NCBI GenBank assembly: GCA_938041705.1
Contig: CALISP010000152.1
Span: 1 to 12,963 of the forward strand
Direction of reading: 5' to 3'
DNA length: 12,963 nucleotides
Origin: an uncultured Cocleimonas sp.
GTDB lineage: Bacteria > Pseudomonadota > Gammaproteobacteria > Thiotrichales > Thiotrichaceae
Positions 1 through 6,472 of the stretch are shown one piece after another. Below the pieces are notes generated by a model. That model saw only the letters and a list, made by a program, of their open reading frames with translations. It did no database searches and was not told the origin of the DNA. Every line of letters starts with the position of its first letter. Position 1 is the stretch's first letter. The position numbers were made by a program, and so were the translations under genes.

Positions 1-12
1 TCAAGCAGTTAT

Positions 13-303
13 TTATTCTACAACTGCGAGAATATCTTCTTCTTTCATCATGATTAAGTCTTCACCGTCAACTTTAACTGGCTGACCTGAGTACTGACCG
101 AACAACACTTGATCACCAATTTTTACGTCCATTGCGCGAACATCGCCTGTATCTGTGATACGGCCGTTGCCTGCTGCAATGATTTCACCAGTGTTTGGCT
201 TCTCTGCGTTTGCACTATCTGGAATGATGATGCCGCTTGCTGTAACGCGTTCTTCTTCTGTACGACGTACTAAAACACGGTCGTGTAATGGGCGAATCGC
301 CAT
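13..303 (-). CDS. groES: Co-chaperonin GroES (Hsp10)
   Basis: GroES forms a heptameric lid that caps the GroEL folding chamber in the cytoplasm during ATP-driven protein folding. The 96-aa product is the usual length and begins MAIRPLHDRVLVRR, the family's typical opening. The mobile loop is around residues 16-32 and holds the hydrophobic tripeptide III (GIIIP), which in the family docks onto the GroEL apical domain; the roof loop and the closing DILAVVE are also family-like. A strong Shine-Dalgarno AAGGAG (minus strand, 311-316) lies 7 bases before the ATG, which fixes the start. groEL normally follows directly and would lie past the left edge. A sigma70-like promoter and a CIRCE operator upstream point to heat-inducible control by HrcA. 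Identity is very secure. Confidence 0.98.
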   Translation of the reverse strand: MAIRPLHDRVLVRRTEEERVTASGIIIPDSANAEKPNTGEIIAAGNGRITDTGDVRAMDVKIGDQVLFGQYSGQPVKVDGEDLIMMKEEDILAVVE

Positions 304-381
304 ATTATTTCTCCTTAAAAGAGTAAAATTGAAAAGTGTTTGTTTAAAAAAATTATCGGGTCAATACTTACAATACTATTT

Positions 382-408
382 CTAGCACTCTCGACCTTGG
401 ACTGCTAA
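382..408 (-). promoter_or_regulatory. CIRCE operator (HrcA binding site) before groES
   Basis: Read on the minus strand the site is TTAGCAGTC, nine bases, then GAGTGCTAG. The CIRCE consensus is TTAGCACTC-N9-GAGTGCTAA, so 16 of 18 half-site positions match and the spacer is exactly 9. It lies directly downstream of the -10 hexamer of the predicted groES promoter, overlapping it by one base, and about 80 bases before the Shine-Dalgarno. This is the usual CIRCE position, where bound HrcA blocks transcription until heat stress. HrcA itself is not in the window. Confidence 0.88.
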
Positions 409-435
409 TGATAGGCTCGATTTTGTGTAATTCAA
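408..435 (-). promoter_or_regulatory. groES promoter (sigma70-like)
   Basis: On the minus strand TTGAAT (430-435) and TATCAT (408-413) are separated by 16 bases, matching 4/6 and 5/6 of the sigma70 consensus. Transcription would start inside the CIRCE element, giving a leader of about 100 nt. The -35 region also reads CTTGAAT, 6/7 of the sigma32 -35 CTTGAAA, but there is no good CCCCAT-type -10, so a sigma32 promoter is less likely. Confidence 0.6.
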
Positions 436-473
436 GGTGTTTCTATGAAAAAAAATGAAATAGTTTACTGTTT

Positions 474-1016
474 TTACGTATCTGTTTTTTTACTAGGGCT
501 AATGACGACCGGATCTTCGTTCACTTCTTTGTACTCACCTTCAACCACATCGTGCTCTGAAGCCTTATGAGTATCGTTATAAAAACCACCATTACTGCCA
601 CCAAAACCACCACCCATTCCCCCACTAAAGCCTCCTGAGATCCCTGCAGTGAATTTTGCGCTTGAGCGTTTGATTACATTCGCTGCAATGAACTTTCGAC
701 TAAAAGGCAATAGACACAAAAAGCCGATAGTGTCTGTGACAAAACCTGGTGTCATTAGAAGTGCGCCACCGACTGCTAGCAGAATACCTTCAACCATTTC
801 TTGTGCAGGTATTTTGCCGGTAGATAAGTTTTGCTGAAAACGCGCCAATGTTGAAAGGCCTTGCTGACGCAGAAGCCCTGCCCCAATAACTGCAGTTAAG
901 ACGACGAGTATGATGGTAGGAAATGCTCCAATGACTTCACCTACTTTTATTAGAAAGAAGATTTCAATAATAGGTATGACGAGGAACAAGACAAAAAAGA
1001 TAGGGAATGTGCGCAT
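474..1016 (-). CDS. fxsA: FxsA family inner-membrane protein
   Basis: FxsA is a small cytoplasmic-membrane protein; in E. coli its overproduction relieves exclusion of phage T7 by the F plasmid, and its normal role is not well defined. The 180-aa product has the family's layout. There are two hydrophobic segments near the N terminus (about 4-25 and 28-50), a polar stretch with the conserved LLRQQG and ARFQQ, then a hydrophobic stretch (about 76-106) with GGALLMTPGFVTDTIGFLCLLP, the family hallmark. The C-terminal tail is glycine-rich (about 124-146) and then acidic, making it a little longer than the 158-aa E. coli protein. fxsA lies next to groES in many gammaproteobacteria, as here; the genes are co-oriented, with 170 bp and the groES promoter between them. 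The Shine-Dalgarno is weak. Function beyond family membership is unknown. Confidence 0.93.
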   Translation of the reverse strand: MRTFPIFFVLFLVIPIIEIFFLIKVGEVIGAFPTIILVVLTAVIGAGLLRQQGLSTLARFQQNLSTGKIPAQEMVEGILLAVGGALLMTPGFVTDTIGFLCLLPFSRKFIAANVIKRSSAKFTAGISGGFSGGMGGGFGGSNGGFYNDTHKASEHDVVEGEYKEVNEDPVVISPSKKTDT

Positions 1017-1379
1017 AGTGTGAGTCCAAATAGCTATTTAAGCCGTAATGATCAAAGCGTAATAATTATAAAGTGCAATTTTAAGTACAAAGACATGCAT
1101 TCATTATTAACTATGGGTCTGTATACGAATTTTTCAATCTAACTTATATAAGAGTTCATTGAGGTTTATAAGAATCTATCTGTGCTTTTTAATTGAAGTT
1201 GATAGCTTTATTGATTAAGCCGAAGCTCATCCACATAATGTACAATTAACCCTTCAATGAGTTCTATACAATTGACTGATTGTTTTTTAACATTTTTGAA
1301 ACAGTATTTTATCTACAAAATTACTTAACTGAATCTGATATAGATATACAAAGACTTTTACATAGACATAGAGAGCACC
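1017..1379. other. 363-bp AT-rich gap between divergent fxsA and the H-NS-family gene
   Basis: No gene is visible. The left end should hold the fxsA promoter: a perfect TATAAT on the minus strand at 1065-1070 lies about 50 bases before the fxsA ATG, but no convincing -35 is found at the right distance. The middle contains a loose inverted pair, 1152-1164 and 1251-1264, sharing a TCATTGA core. The right end should hold the promoter of the H-NS-family gene. TTAACA (1287-1292) with TATCTA 17 bases further on is a weak candidate. The AT-rich sequence is of the kind H-NS-family proteins bind, so autoregulation is plausible but not shown. Confidence 0.5.
1065..1070 (-). promoter_or_regulatory. Possible -10 element of fxsA
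   Basis: TATAAT on the minus strand matches the sigma70 -10 consensus perfectly and would place the transcript start about 40 bases before the fxsA ATG. The best -35-like sequence (TTGTAC) is only 14 bases away, shorter than optimal, so the call rests on the -10 and its position. Confidence 0.35.
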
Positions 1380-1784
1380 GTGGCAAAAAAAACGAAAACT
1401 GAAAGTGACACTAAAAGCACCGTTAAACAGATTGATTTAAGTGAGTTGTCTTTAATTGACTTAATCGGTTTGCAAAATGCTTTGCCCGCGATTATCGAAA
1501 AAGCGAAGCAAAATGAAAAGACAGTCTTAAGACAAAAGATCGAAGCGTTAGCTGCTGAATCTGGCTTTGAGCTATCTGAAGTTTTTGATGATTCAGTAGA
1601 ACGCCCAGAAAAAGAAAAGAAAAAACGTAAACAAATTGGTTTTGTTAAAGCAAAATATCTTAACCCAGATGATACTGAACAAACATGGACTGGGCGCGGT
1701 CGAAAGCCTAAATGGGTGACTCTATATATTAAAGAAGGTGGGGCTCTGGAGGATTTGTTAATTAATCCTGACATTATTGATTAA
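1380..1784 (+). CDS. H-NS/HvrA-family nucleoid-associated DNA-binding protein
   Basis: A 134-aa protein of the H-NS histone-like family (H-NS, StpA, HvrA, BpH3 type). These proteins bind curved AT-rich DNA, bridge it and silence transcription, often of acquired genes. The C-terminal domain carries the hallmark KYLNPDD...TWTGRGRKPKW (about 93-112), with the minor-groove binding loop GRGR at 105-108. The N-terminal part is helical and charged (about 17-66), fitting a coiled-coil oligomerization region, and a very basic linker KEKKKRK sits near 78-84. The start is GTG at 1380, preceded by a modest AGAG. It resembles the short HvrA/BpH3-like forms more than enteric H-NS. It appears to be a single-gene unit, divergent from fxsA, with a short repeat after its stop. 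Family call is firm; its regulon cannot be inferred. Confidence 0.92.
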   Translation: MAKKTKTESDTKSTVKQIDLSELSLIDLIGLQNALPAIIEKAKQNEKTVLRQKIEALAAESGFELSEVFDDSVERPEKEKKKRKQIGFVKAKYLNPDDTEQTWTGRGRKPKWVTLYIKEGGALEDLLINPDIID

Positions 1785-1807
1785 GTCATTAATCTAAAGA
1801 AGGGATT

Positions 1808-1828
1808 AAAAAGACCCCCCCCTACTTT
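1808..1828 (+). repeat. Short intergenic repeat, copy 1 (A-tract, C-run, T-tract)
   Basis: Five A's, then GACCCCCCCCTAC, then TTT, 24 bases after the H-NS-family stop codon. The 13-base core differs at one position from the identical cores at 11215-11227 and 12362-12374, an A-to-C change that makes an 8-C run. A divergent inverted copy is at 5693-5715. The outer AAAG/CTTT bases are complementary, but the stem would be weak, so it is not a convincing terminator. Confidence 0.75.
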
Positions 1829-1890
1829 ATGGCTATTTGTTTTCTATAAATTTTCATTTATAAACATTGTAGTAGCCGTTATCTGTTTAT

Positions 1891-1920
1891 TTAGCGATAA
1901 GTGAAATTTAGGGTTAAAAT
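1891..1920 (+). promoter_or_regulatory. Candidate promoter of the dsbD gene
   Basis: TTAGCG (1891-1896), 18 bases, then TAAAAT (1915-1920), about 60 bases before the dsbD ATG. The -10 matches 5/6, the -35 only about half, and the spacer is one base over optimum. It is the best candidate in the 198-bp gap; an AT-only hairpin (TATAAAT/ATTTATA) lies at 1845-1862. Confidence 0.3.
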
Positions 1921-1982
1921 ATGCATCTCGCTTCTCAGGAAAAACGTACAGAACTACATAACAAAATAATAGTCATAAAAAC

Positions 1983-4967
1983 ATGATAAAAAAAATATTC
2001 GCTTCAATTTTACTTTTCCTTTTTGCGGTTCAAGCATTTGCTGTCAACCCTGACGATTTATTGCGTCCTGATGAAGCATTCAAACCTACTTTAAGTCAGC
2101 TTTCAGATAATAGCATCAAAGCAACATGGGATATTGCTGATGCATATTATATGTATCGTAAGCGCTTTAAGTTTGAGAGTGATACTCCGGGTATAACCTT
2201 AGGTGAGGCGATTATTCCCGATGGCAAAATTAAAGATGATCCTGGATTCGGTAAAGTCGAAACGTATCGCAAACAAGTCGCGATAGAAATACCTTTGATG
2301 CGTGATGCTTCGGCATCGAAAGCTATAACACTTTCAGTAAAGACAGTTTCTCAAGGTTGTGCAGATGCCGGTATTTGTTACCCACCACAAAAGAAAACGC
2401 TAAAAATTAAATTGGGTGCGATGAAAGTTGCAGCTGCCAAAGAAGATAAAAAGACAATCAGTTTAGCCAACGAGCTAGGCTTATCTGGTCTGCTGGGAAG
2501 TAACCAACCTTTACCACCAGAGGAAGCGTTTAATGTAAAACTAACAACGTCTGATGGACAATTACTAAAAGCTAATTGGAATGTAACCAAAGGTCATTAC
2601 CTATATCAAGACAAGATAAAGCTCAGAATAGTGGGTCCAAAAAAAGGCTTAACTATTAGCGATTTAGATTTACCGCCTGCGGTAAAAGAAATCGATCCTT
2701 TCTTTGGTGAGATGAACACTTACAACAAAAACTTTTCTGTAAGCGCGAAAATAGACGCTAGTACCAGTGCTGATGCTGATCTTTTAACAAAAGACATCAT
2801 GGTAAAGGCTACTTATCAAGGGTGTTCAAAACTTACTGGTATTTGTTATCCACCACAACATGACACACTGAAAGTTAACTTCAGTTCTGGTCAACTTATT
2901 AAAGTGGCTGCTCCAGCTGCGCTTATCTCTCCAACACAAGACTCTATGTCAAGTAATCCGATGGCTATGCTTAAAAAGCCAAACTTGATGATGGCTGCTA
3001 ATGATCCTGTTGCTGATGCTCTTGGAAGTAGCTCTAGCTCTGCTGTAACAAGTAGTCCATCTATAGGAAAATCTGATCTAGCGTCTCAATTAGGTATCAC
3101 TGGCTTAGGAATGGTCGATGAAACACTCGATCCTGATCAATCATTTGTCTTCGATTTAACCGCTACAAACAAACAAACCCTAAATGCACGTTGGGATATT
3201 GTTAAAGGACATTACCTTTATCAACATAAATTTAACTTTGAGATAGTTGATGCCCCGACTGGTGTCAGCTTAGGTGAAGCCAAACTACCTAAGGGTGTAG
3301 AAGAAAACGATCAATATTTCGGTGATGTAGTAATCTACTACGATAGCTTTGATGCGAAAGTGCCGCTTGTGTTTAATGGTGGTGATTCAGCTAACGTAGA
3401 TTCAATCACGGTTAAAACTTCGTATCAAGGTTGCTCTAAGTTGACGGGGGTTTGTTATCCTCCACAACATAAAATTCAAAAAGTTAATTTAGCTTCGGCG
3501 CAAGATATTGTAGTTAAAAGTGGCTCTAATACAGATACGACAACGAATAACAATGCAATTGCTAAAATTGATACTAACGCTACGCAAGAAACTGCTGTTA
3601 GTAGCTCAACTAATAAGATTGTAGAAACTAATACTGCTAATCAAAAAGTCTCCGAACAAGATGGTTTAATTAATAAACTCACCAATGGTAGTTTCTTTAA
3701 TTCATTAATTATCTTTTTCCTTGCGGGATTAGCTTTAACGTTTACACCGTGTGTGTTCCCTATGATTCCGATTTTATCTGGAATTATTGCAGGCCAAGGT
3801 AGCGATAACAGTACTAAAAAATCATTCTTCTTATCACTGTCTTATGTATTAGCGATGGCTGTGACCTATGCAATAGTGGGTGTGATCGCCGCATTGAGTG
3901 GTGAGAACCTACAAGTCGCATTACAAAACCCTTGGGTGATTGGCGCGTTTGCGATTCTATTCATACTTCTATCATTATCGATGTTTGGTTTTTACGAGCT
4001 ACAAATGCCTGCGAGTGTTCAAAGCAAGTTAACCAATATCAGTAATAGCCAAACGGGCGGAAGCATGATGAATGCTGGAATCATGGGATTCTTATCTGCG
4101 CTCATTGTTGGCCCTTGCGTAACAGCACCTTTAATAGCGGCCTTAGTTTATATTGCAAATACTAAAGACGTGGTGCTCGGTGGACTATCTCTATTCTCGC
4201 TTGGTTTAGGCATGGGTGTGCCTTTGTTAATTATCGGTACTTCTGCAGGTAAAATTCTACCTAAAGCAGGTGCGTGGATGGATAGTGTCAAAGCAGGTTT
4301 CGGCATTATGATGTTGGCACTCGGTATCTGGATGCTAGAACGCATTCTACCTTTCAGTACCATCGTAGTATTAACGGGCATTTTGACTGTATTTACTGGC
4401 ATTTATATGGGTGCTTTAGATGCGTTAAATGAAGCAAGTACGGGCTGGAAACGCTTTTTCAAAGCTGCTGGTTTAGTGGTACTTATTTATGGCGTTAGCT
4501 TATTAATTGGTGCTGCGAGTGGTAACGCGAGTTTATTAAAACCATTAAAAGGTTTTTCGGGTGGAGTTTCACAATCAACGGCTGAGCCTCAACATTTAGT
4601 CTTTAAGCAAATCAAAGGCATTAAAGGTCTTGAAGATGCCTTGGCTATGGCAAAGCAACAAAATCAACCAGTAATGTTAGATTTTTATGCTGACTGGTGT
4701 ATCTCTTGTAAGGAAATGGAATTTATAACTTTTAAAGACGCTAATGTTATTGAATCCTTGAAAGATACCTTATTGATTCAAGCCGACGTGACACTGGACG
4801 ACGAACAAGACAAGGCCCTAAATAAACATTTTGGTTTGTTTGGGCCTCCTGCGATTATCTTTTTCGATAAAAACGGTACAGAAAATAAACCGTATCGGAC
4901 TGTTGGCTATAAAGGCCCTAAAGAATTCAATGATCATATCCAACAATTTAAGCAAACTTTACAATAA
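1983..4967 (+). CDS. dsbD: Thiol:disulfide interchange protein DsbD with three N-terminal alpha domains
   Basis: DsbD moves reducing equivalents from cytoplasmic thioredoxin through the inner membrane to periplasmic partners (DsbC, DsbG and CcmG/TlpA-type proteins in known systems). The 994-aa protein has a signal peptide (1-20, ending VQAFA), then three copies of the periplasmic alpha domain with cysteine pairs C126/C132, C281/C288 and C484/C491, each followed by YPPQ. A Ser/Thr/Asn-rich linker (about 512-562) leads to the CcdA-like membrane domain with TPCVFP (C590) and GPCVTAP (C712), the expected transmembrane redox pair. The C-terminal gamma thioredoxin domain has WCISCK (C906/C909). All cysteines of the electron relay are present. 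E. coli DsbD is about 565 residues with one alpha domain, so the extra length is due mainly to the two extra alpha domains. No clear Shine-Dalgarno precedes the ATG. A TlpA-like thioredoxin follows after 38 bp. Identity is sure; the purpose of the extra domains is unknown. Confidence 0.96.
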   Translation: MIKKIFASILLFLFAVQAFAVNPDDLLRPDEAFKPTLSQLSDNSIKATWDIADAYYMYRKRFKFESDTPGITLGEAIIPDGKIKDDPGFGKVETYRKQVAIEIPLMRDASASKAITLSVKTVSQGCADAGICYPPQKKTLKIKLGAMKVAAAKEDKKTISLANELGLSGLLGSNQPLPPEEAFNVKLTTSDGQLLKANWNVTKGHYLYQDKIKLRIVGPKKGLTISDLDLPPAVKEIDPFFGEMNTYNKNFSVSAKIDASTSADADLLTKDIMVKATYQGCSKLTGICYPPQHDTLKVNFSSGQLIKVAAPAALISPTQDSMSSNPMAMLKKPNLMMAANDPVADALGSSSSSAVTSSPSIGKSDLASQLGITGLGMVDETLDPDQSFVFDLTATNKQTLNARWDIVKGHYLYQHKFNFEIVDAPTGVSLGEAKLPKGVEENDQYFGDVVIYYDSFDAKVPLVFNGGDSANVDSITVKTSYQGCSKLTGVCYPPQHKIQKVNLASAQDIVVKSGSNTDTTTNNNAIAKIDTNATQETAVSSSTNKIVETNTANQKVSEQDGLINKLTNGSFFNSLIIFFLAGLALTFTPCVFPMIPILSGIIAGQGSDNSTKKSFFLSLSYVLAMAVTYAIVGVIAALSGENLQVALQNPWVIGAFAILFILLSLSMFGFYELQMPASVQSKLTNISNSQTGGSMMNAGIMGFLSALIVGPCVTAPLIAALVYIANTKDVVLGGLSLFSLGLGMGVPLLIIGTSAGKILPKAGAWMDSVKAGFGIMMLALGIWMLERILPFSTIVVLTGILTVFTGIYMGALDALNEASTGWKRFFKAAGLVVLIYGVSLLIGAASGNASLLKPLKGFSGGVSQSTAEPQHLVFKQIKGIKGLEDALAMAKQQNQPVMLDFYADWCISCKEMEFITFKDANVIESLKDTLLIQADVTLDDEQDKALNKHFGLFGPPAIIFFDKNGTENKPYRTVGYKGPKEFNDHIQQFKQTLQ
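2046..3512 (+). repeat. Three tandem DsbD-alpha domain repeats inside dsbD
   Basis: Three homologous segments, about residues 22-148, 180-303 and 385-510, can be aligned by eye on two anchors: WDIADAYYMY / WNVTKGHYLY / WDIVKGHYLY (W49, W199, W404) and the Cys-pair motif CADAGIC / CSKLTGIC / CSKLTGVC plus YPPQ. The tryptophan-to-first-cysteine distances are 77, 82 and 80 residues. Copies 2 and 3 are clearly closer to each other and have CX6C, while copy 1 keeps the CX5C of E. coli DsbD. This points to an older first duplication and a later second one. Boundaries are approximate. Confidence 0.85.
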
Positions 4968-5005
4968 ATGATTAATCTATCAAAAAAATTGAAACAAAAA
5001 CTAAC

Positions 5006-5599
5006 ATGAAAAAATTACCGATTTTATTAGCTGTCATTGTCGCAACATTAATTTCTAGTGCTTACGCAGTTAAAAACGATATCCACAAAAAAGTACTGGG
5101 AGAAAATTCTTCAATTGTTCATTTTATTGAAAATAACTTAGGCCATAGTCCTCCTCGTTTTGATGGCGACATTGTTGGTAAAACAGCGCCAGATTTCTCC
5201 TTAGCTCAGTTAAATGGTGGAACAATGAAATTAGCTGATTATAAAGGCAAATTAATAGTGCTAAATTTCTGGGCTTCTTGGTGTGGACCCTGCCGTGCTG
5301 AAATGCCAACTTTTGTCAAAATACAAAATAAATATAAAGATAAAAACGTTGCCTTTTTAGGGGTAGCTATTGAAGATAAAGAAAATGTTGAAAACTTTCT
5401 TAAAGAAGTTCCTATAAATTATCCTACTTCTTATGGCGTTGAAGAGGCGTATAAGGTGTCAGCTAAATATGGAAATCCTGATGGTGCTTTGCCTTACACT
5501 TTAGTAATTGGCCCTAATCAAAAAATCTTAGAGAGCTTTAATGGTCTTGTGCATGAGACAATGCTCGAGAAAGCGCTTAACAAACATCTTGTAAATTAG
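5006..5599 (+). CDS. TlpA/ResA-like secreted thioredoxin-fold protein
   Basis: A 197-aa thioredoxin-fold protein of the AhpC/TSA-TlpA-ResA group, which reduce specific periplasmic disulfides, for example during cytochrome c maturation, or act on peroxides. Residues 1-21 form a signal peptide ending SSAYA, so the protein is exported or membrane-tethered. The domain starts with GKTAPDFSLAQLNG (about 58-71), has the active site WCGPC (C93/C96) in the context NFWASWCGPCRAEMP, and the cis-proline loop GALPYT near 162. These match TlpA/ResA more than peroxiredoxins. The gene starts 38 bp after dsbD in the same direction with no visible terminator between, so the two are probably cotranscribed and DsbD could keep this protein reduced (inference). 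No Shine-Dalgarno is evident before the ATG. The exact substrate cannot be told. Confidence 0.9.
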   Translation: MKKLPILLAVIVATLISSAYAVKNDIHKKVLGENSSIVHFIENNLGHSPPRFDGDIVGKTAPDFSLAQLNGGTMKLADYKGKLIVLNFWASWCGPCRAEMPTFVKIQNKYKDKNVAFLGVAIEDKENVENFLKEVPINYPTSYGVEEAYKVSAKYGNPDGALPYTLVIGPNQKILESFNGLVHETMLEKALNKHLVN

Positions 5600-5692
5600 T
5601 ATTTCTTCTTATTTATCACCCTCTATTAACACGATTTAACTAACTCCAAGTTATATTCATTATGGTTATCGCGAAGGCCAGATAAAAAGCAT

Positions 5693-5715
5693 AAAAAGGC
5701 GGGGGATGTCTTTTT
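5693..5715 (-). repeat. Short intergenic repeat, copy 2 (inverted, divergent)
   Basis: On the + strand five A's, GGCGGGGGATGTC, five T's. The minus-strand core GACATCCCCCGCC differs from GACACCCCCCTAC at three of 13 positions and keeps the A-tract and T-tract flanks. It lies 94 bases after the thioredoxin-fold gene and about 66 bases before the tRNA promoter. The 5600-5780 gap holds nothing else I can name. Confidence 0.55.
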
Positions 5716-5780
5716 AAATACGCTTTAAAACACTAATATCAAAATTAACGTTTTAATTTAACTTTTACTTTAACTATCAC

Positions 5781-5809
5781 TTGATATTGATAAAAAGACT
5801 GCCTATACT
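5781..5809 (+). promoter_or_regulatory. Strong sigma70 promoter of the initiator tRNA / rimP-nusA-infB operon
   Basis: TTGATA (5781-5786), exactly 17 bases, then TATACT (5804-5809), matching 5/6 and 5/6 of consensus. Transcription would start near 5816, 6-8 bases before the mature tRNA 5' end. The C-containing discriminator (GCACCC) is of the kind seen at growth-rate- and ppGpp-controlled stable RNA promoters. It is the only strong promoter visible ahead of the whole operon. Confidence 0.8.
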
Positions 5810-5822
5810 ATGCACCCTCTGA

Positions 5823-5899
<77 letters not shown>

Positions 5900-5935
5900 A
5901 ACATTGTAATAACGCGTTATAATAGTGTTATTCAT

Positions 5936-5971
5936 AATAAAAAAGCCCCGTTTTCACGGGGCTTTTTTATT
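5936..5971 (+). terminator. Intrinsic terminator/attenuator between tRNA-fMet and rimP
   Basis: A perfect 15-bp stem (left arm 5936-5950, right arm 5957-5971) with GCCCCG/CGGGGC at its top, a 6-base TTTTCA loop, and A-rich/T-rich outer parts, so the T-run follows the GC core on either strand. It ends 31 bases before the rimP GTG, leaving no room for a promoter behind it. Transcription of rimP-rpsO must therefore pass through it. In E. coli terminators after metY play this part and NusA represses its own operon; the same attenuation here is an inference. Confidence 0.92.
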
Positions 5972-6002
5972 ACTTAAACTATGGGAATGGGTTAATAAGA
6001 CC

Positions 6003-6458
6003 GTGCAAACTGCGTTAAACGACATCGTTAAAAATACTGTTGAAGGTTTAGATTATATCCTTTGGGGATATGAGTATCGCCCACAACGCGAAAGCGCTCT
6101 ATTACGTATTTTCATTGAAAAAAAAGCCGGTGATGAATCGGGTATAAGTGTCGATGACTGCGCAATCGTGAGTCGTCAAATCGGCGCGGTGTTAGATGTT
6201 GAAAACATTATTCCTGTTGCCTATATATTAGAAGTTTCGTCACCAGGAATGGATCGAGTACTATTCACACCTGATCAATACCAAGACTATCTTGGTGACT
6301 CAATGAAAATACGCACACGTACACCAATTGATGAAAGAAGAAATTTTAAAGGTACTTTGATAAAAACTACCGATTCGATTGTCACTATTAAAGTAGACAA
6401 TCAAGAATTTGAGATTCCATTTGAATCTATTGATAGAGCTAGGTTAGTTCTGGACTAA
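6003..6458 (+). CDS. rimP: Ribosome maturation factor RimP
   Basis: RimP binds the immature 30S subunit and promotes late assembly of its head. From the GTG at 6003 the product is 151 aa, against 150 in E. coli, and begins MQTALNDIVKNTVEGLDYILWGYEY, aligning with the family's N terminus. Hallmarks are GISVDDCAIVSRQI (about 53-66) and LEVSSPGMDRVLF (about 84-96), followed by a small C-terminal SH3-like barrel. A longer reading from the ATG at 5925 adds 26 residues encoded by the terminator hairpin and is rejected. The Shine-Dalgarno before the GTG is poor. The gene follows tRNA-fMet and its terminator and precedes nusA by 14 bp, the standard order. Confidence 0.95.
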   Translation: MQTALNDIVKNTVEGLDYILWGYEYRPQRESALLRIFIEKKAGDESGISVDDCAIVSRQIGAVLDVENIIPVAYILEVSSPGMDRVLFTPDQYQDYLGDSMKIRTRTPIDERRNFKGTLIKTTDSIVTIKVDNQEFEIPFESIDRARLVLD

Positions 6459-6472
6459 AGGTTAAATATATT

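Noticed and set aside
446..473. Possible fxsA terminator (AGT/ACT mini-stem followed by a U-run on the minus strand)
   Set aside because: The stem is only a few mostly A-T pairs with a very small loop; not supportable as a terminator.
1152..1264. Inverted pair around TCATTGA in the fxsA/H-NS gap as a mobile element end
   Set aside because: The match has two mismatches and an indel over about 13 bases in AT-rich DNA, with no gene between, so chance is likely.
1358..1774. Open frame of 138 codons antisense to the H-NS-family gene
   Set aside because: The sense strand encodes a protein with an unmistakable H-NS motif; the antisense product has no recognizable motif.
1983..3512. Triple DsbD alpha domain as an assembly duplication artefact
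   Set aside because: The three copies differ throughout at DNA and protein level and in cysteine spacing, so they are true diverged repeats.
5909..5923. Palindrome ATAACGCGTTAT with an overlapping TATAAT after the tRNA gene, possible rimP promoter
   Set aside because: No suitable -35 lies upstream, and a transcript from it would still have to cross the terminator at 5936-5971.
5925..6002. N-terminal extension of RimP from the ATG at 5925
   Set aside because: The 26 extra residues are encoded by the terminator hairpin, and RimP homology begins at the GTG at 6003.
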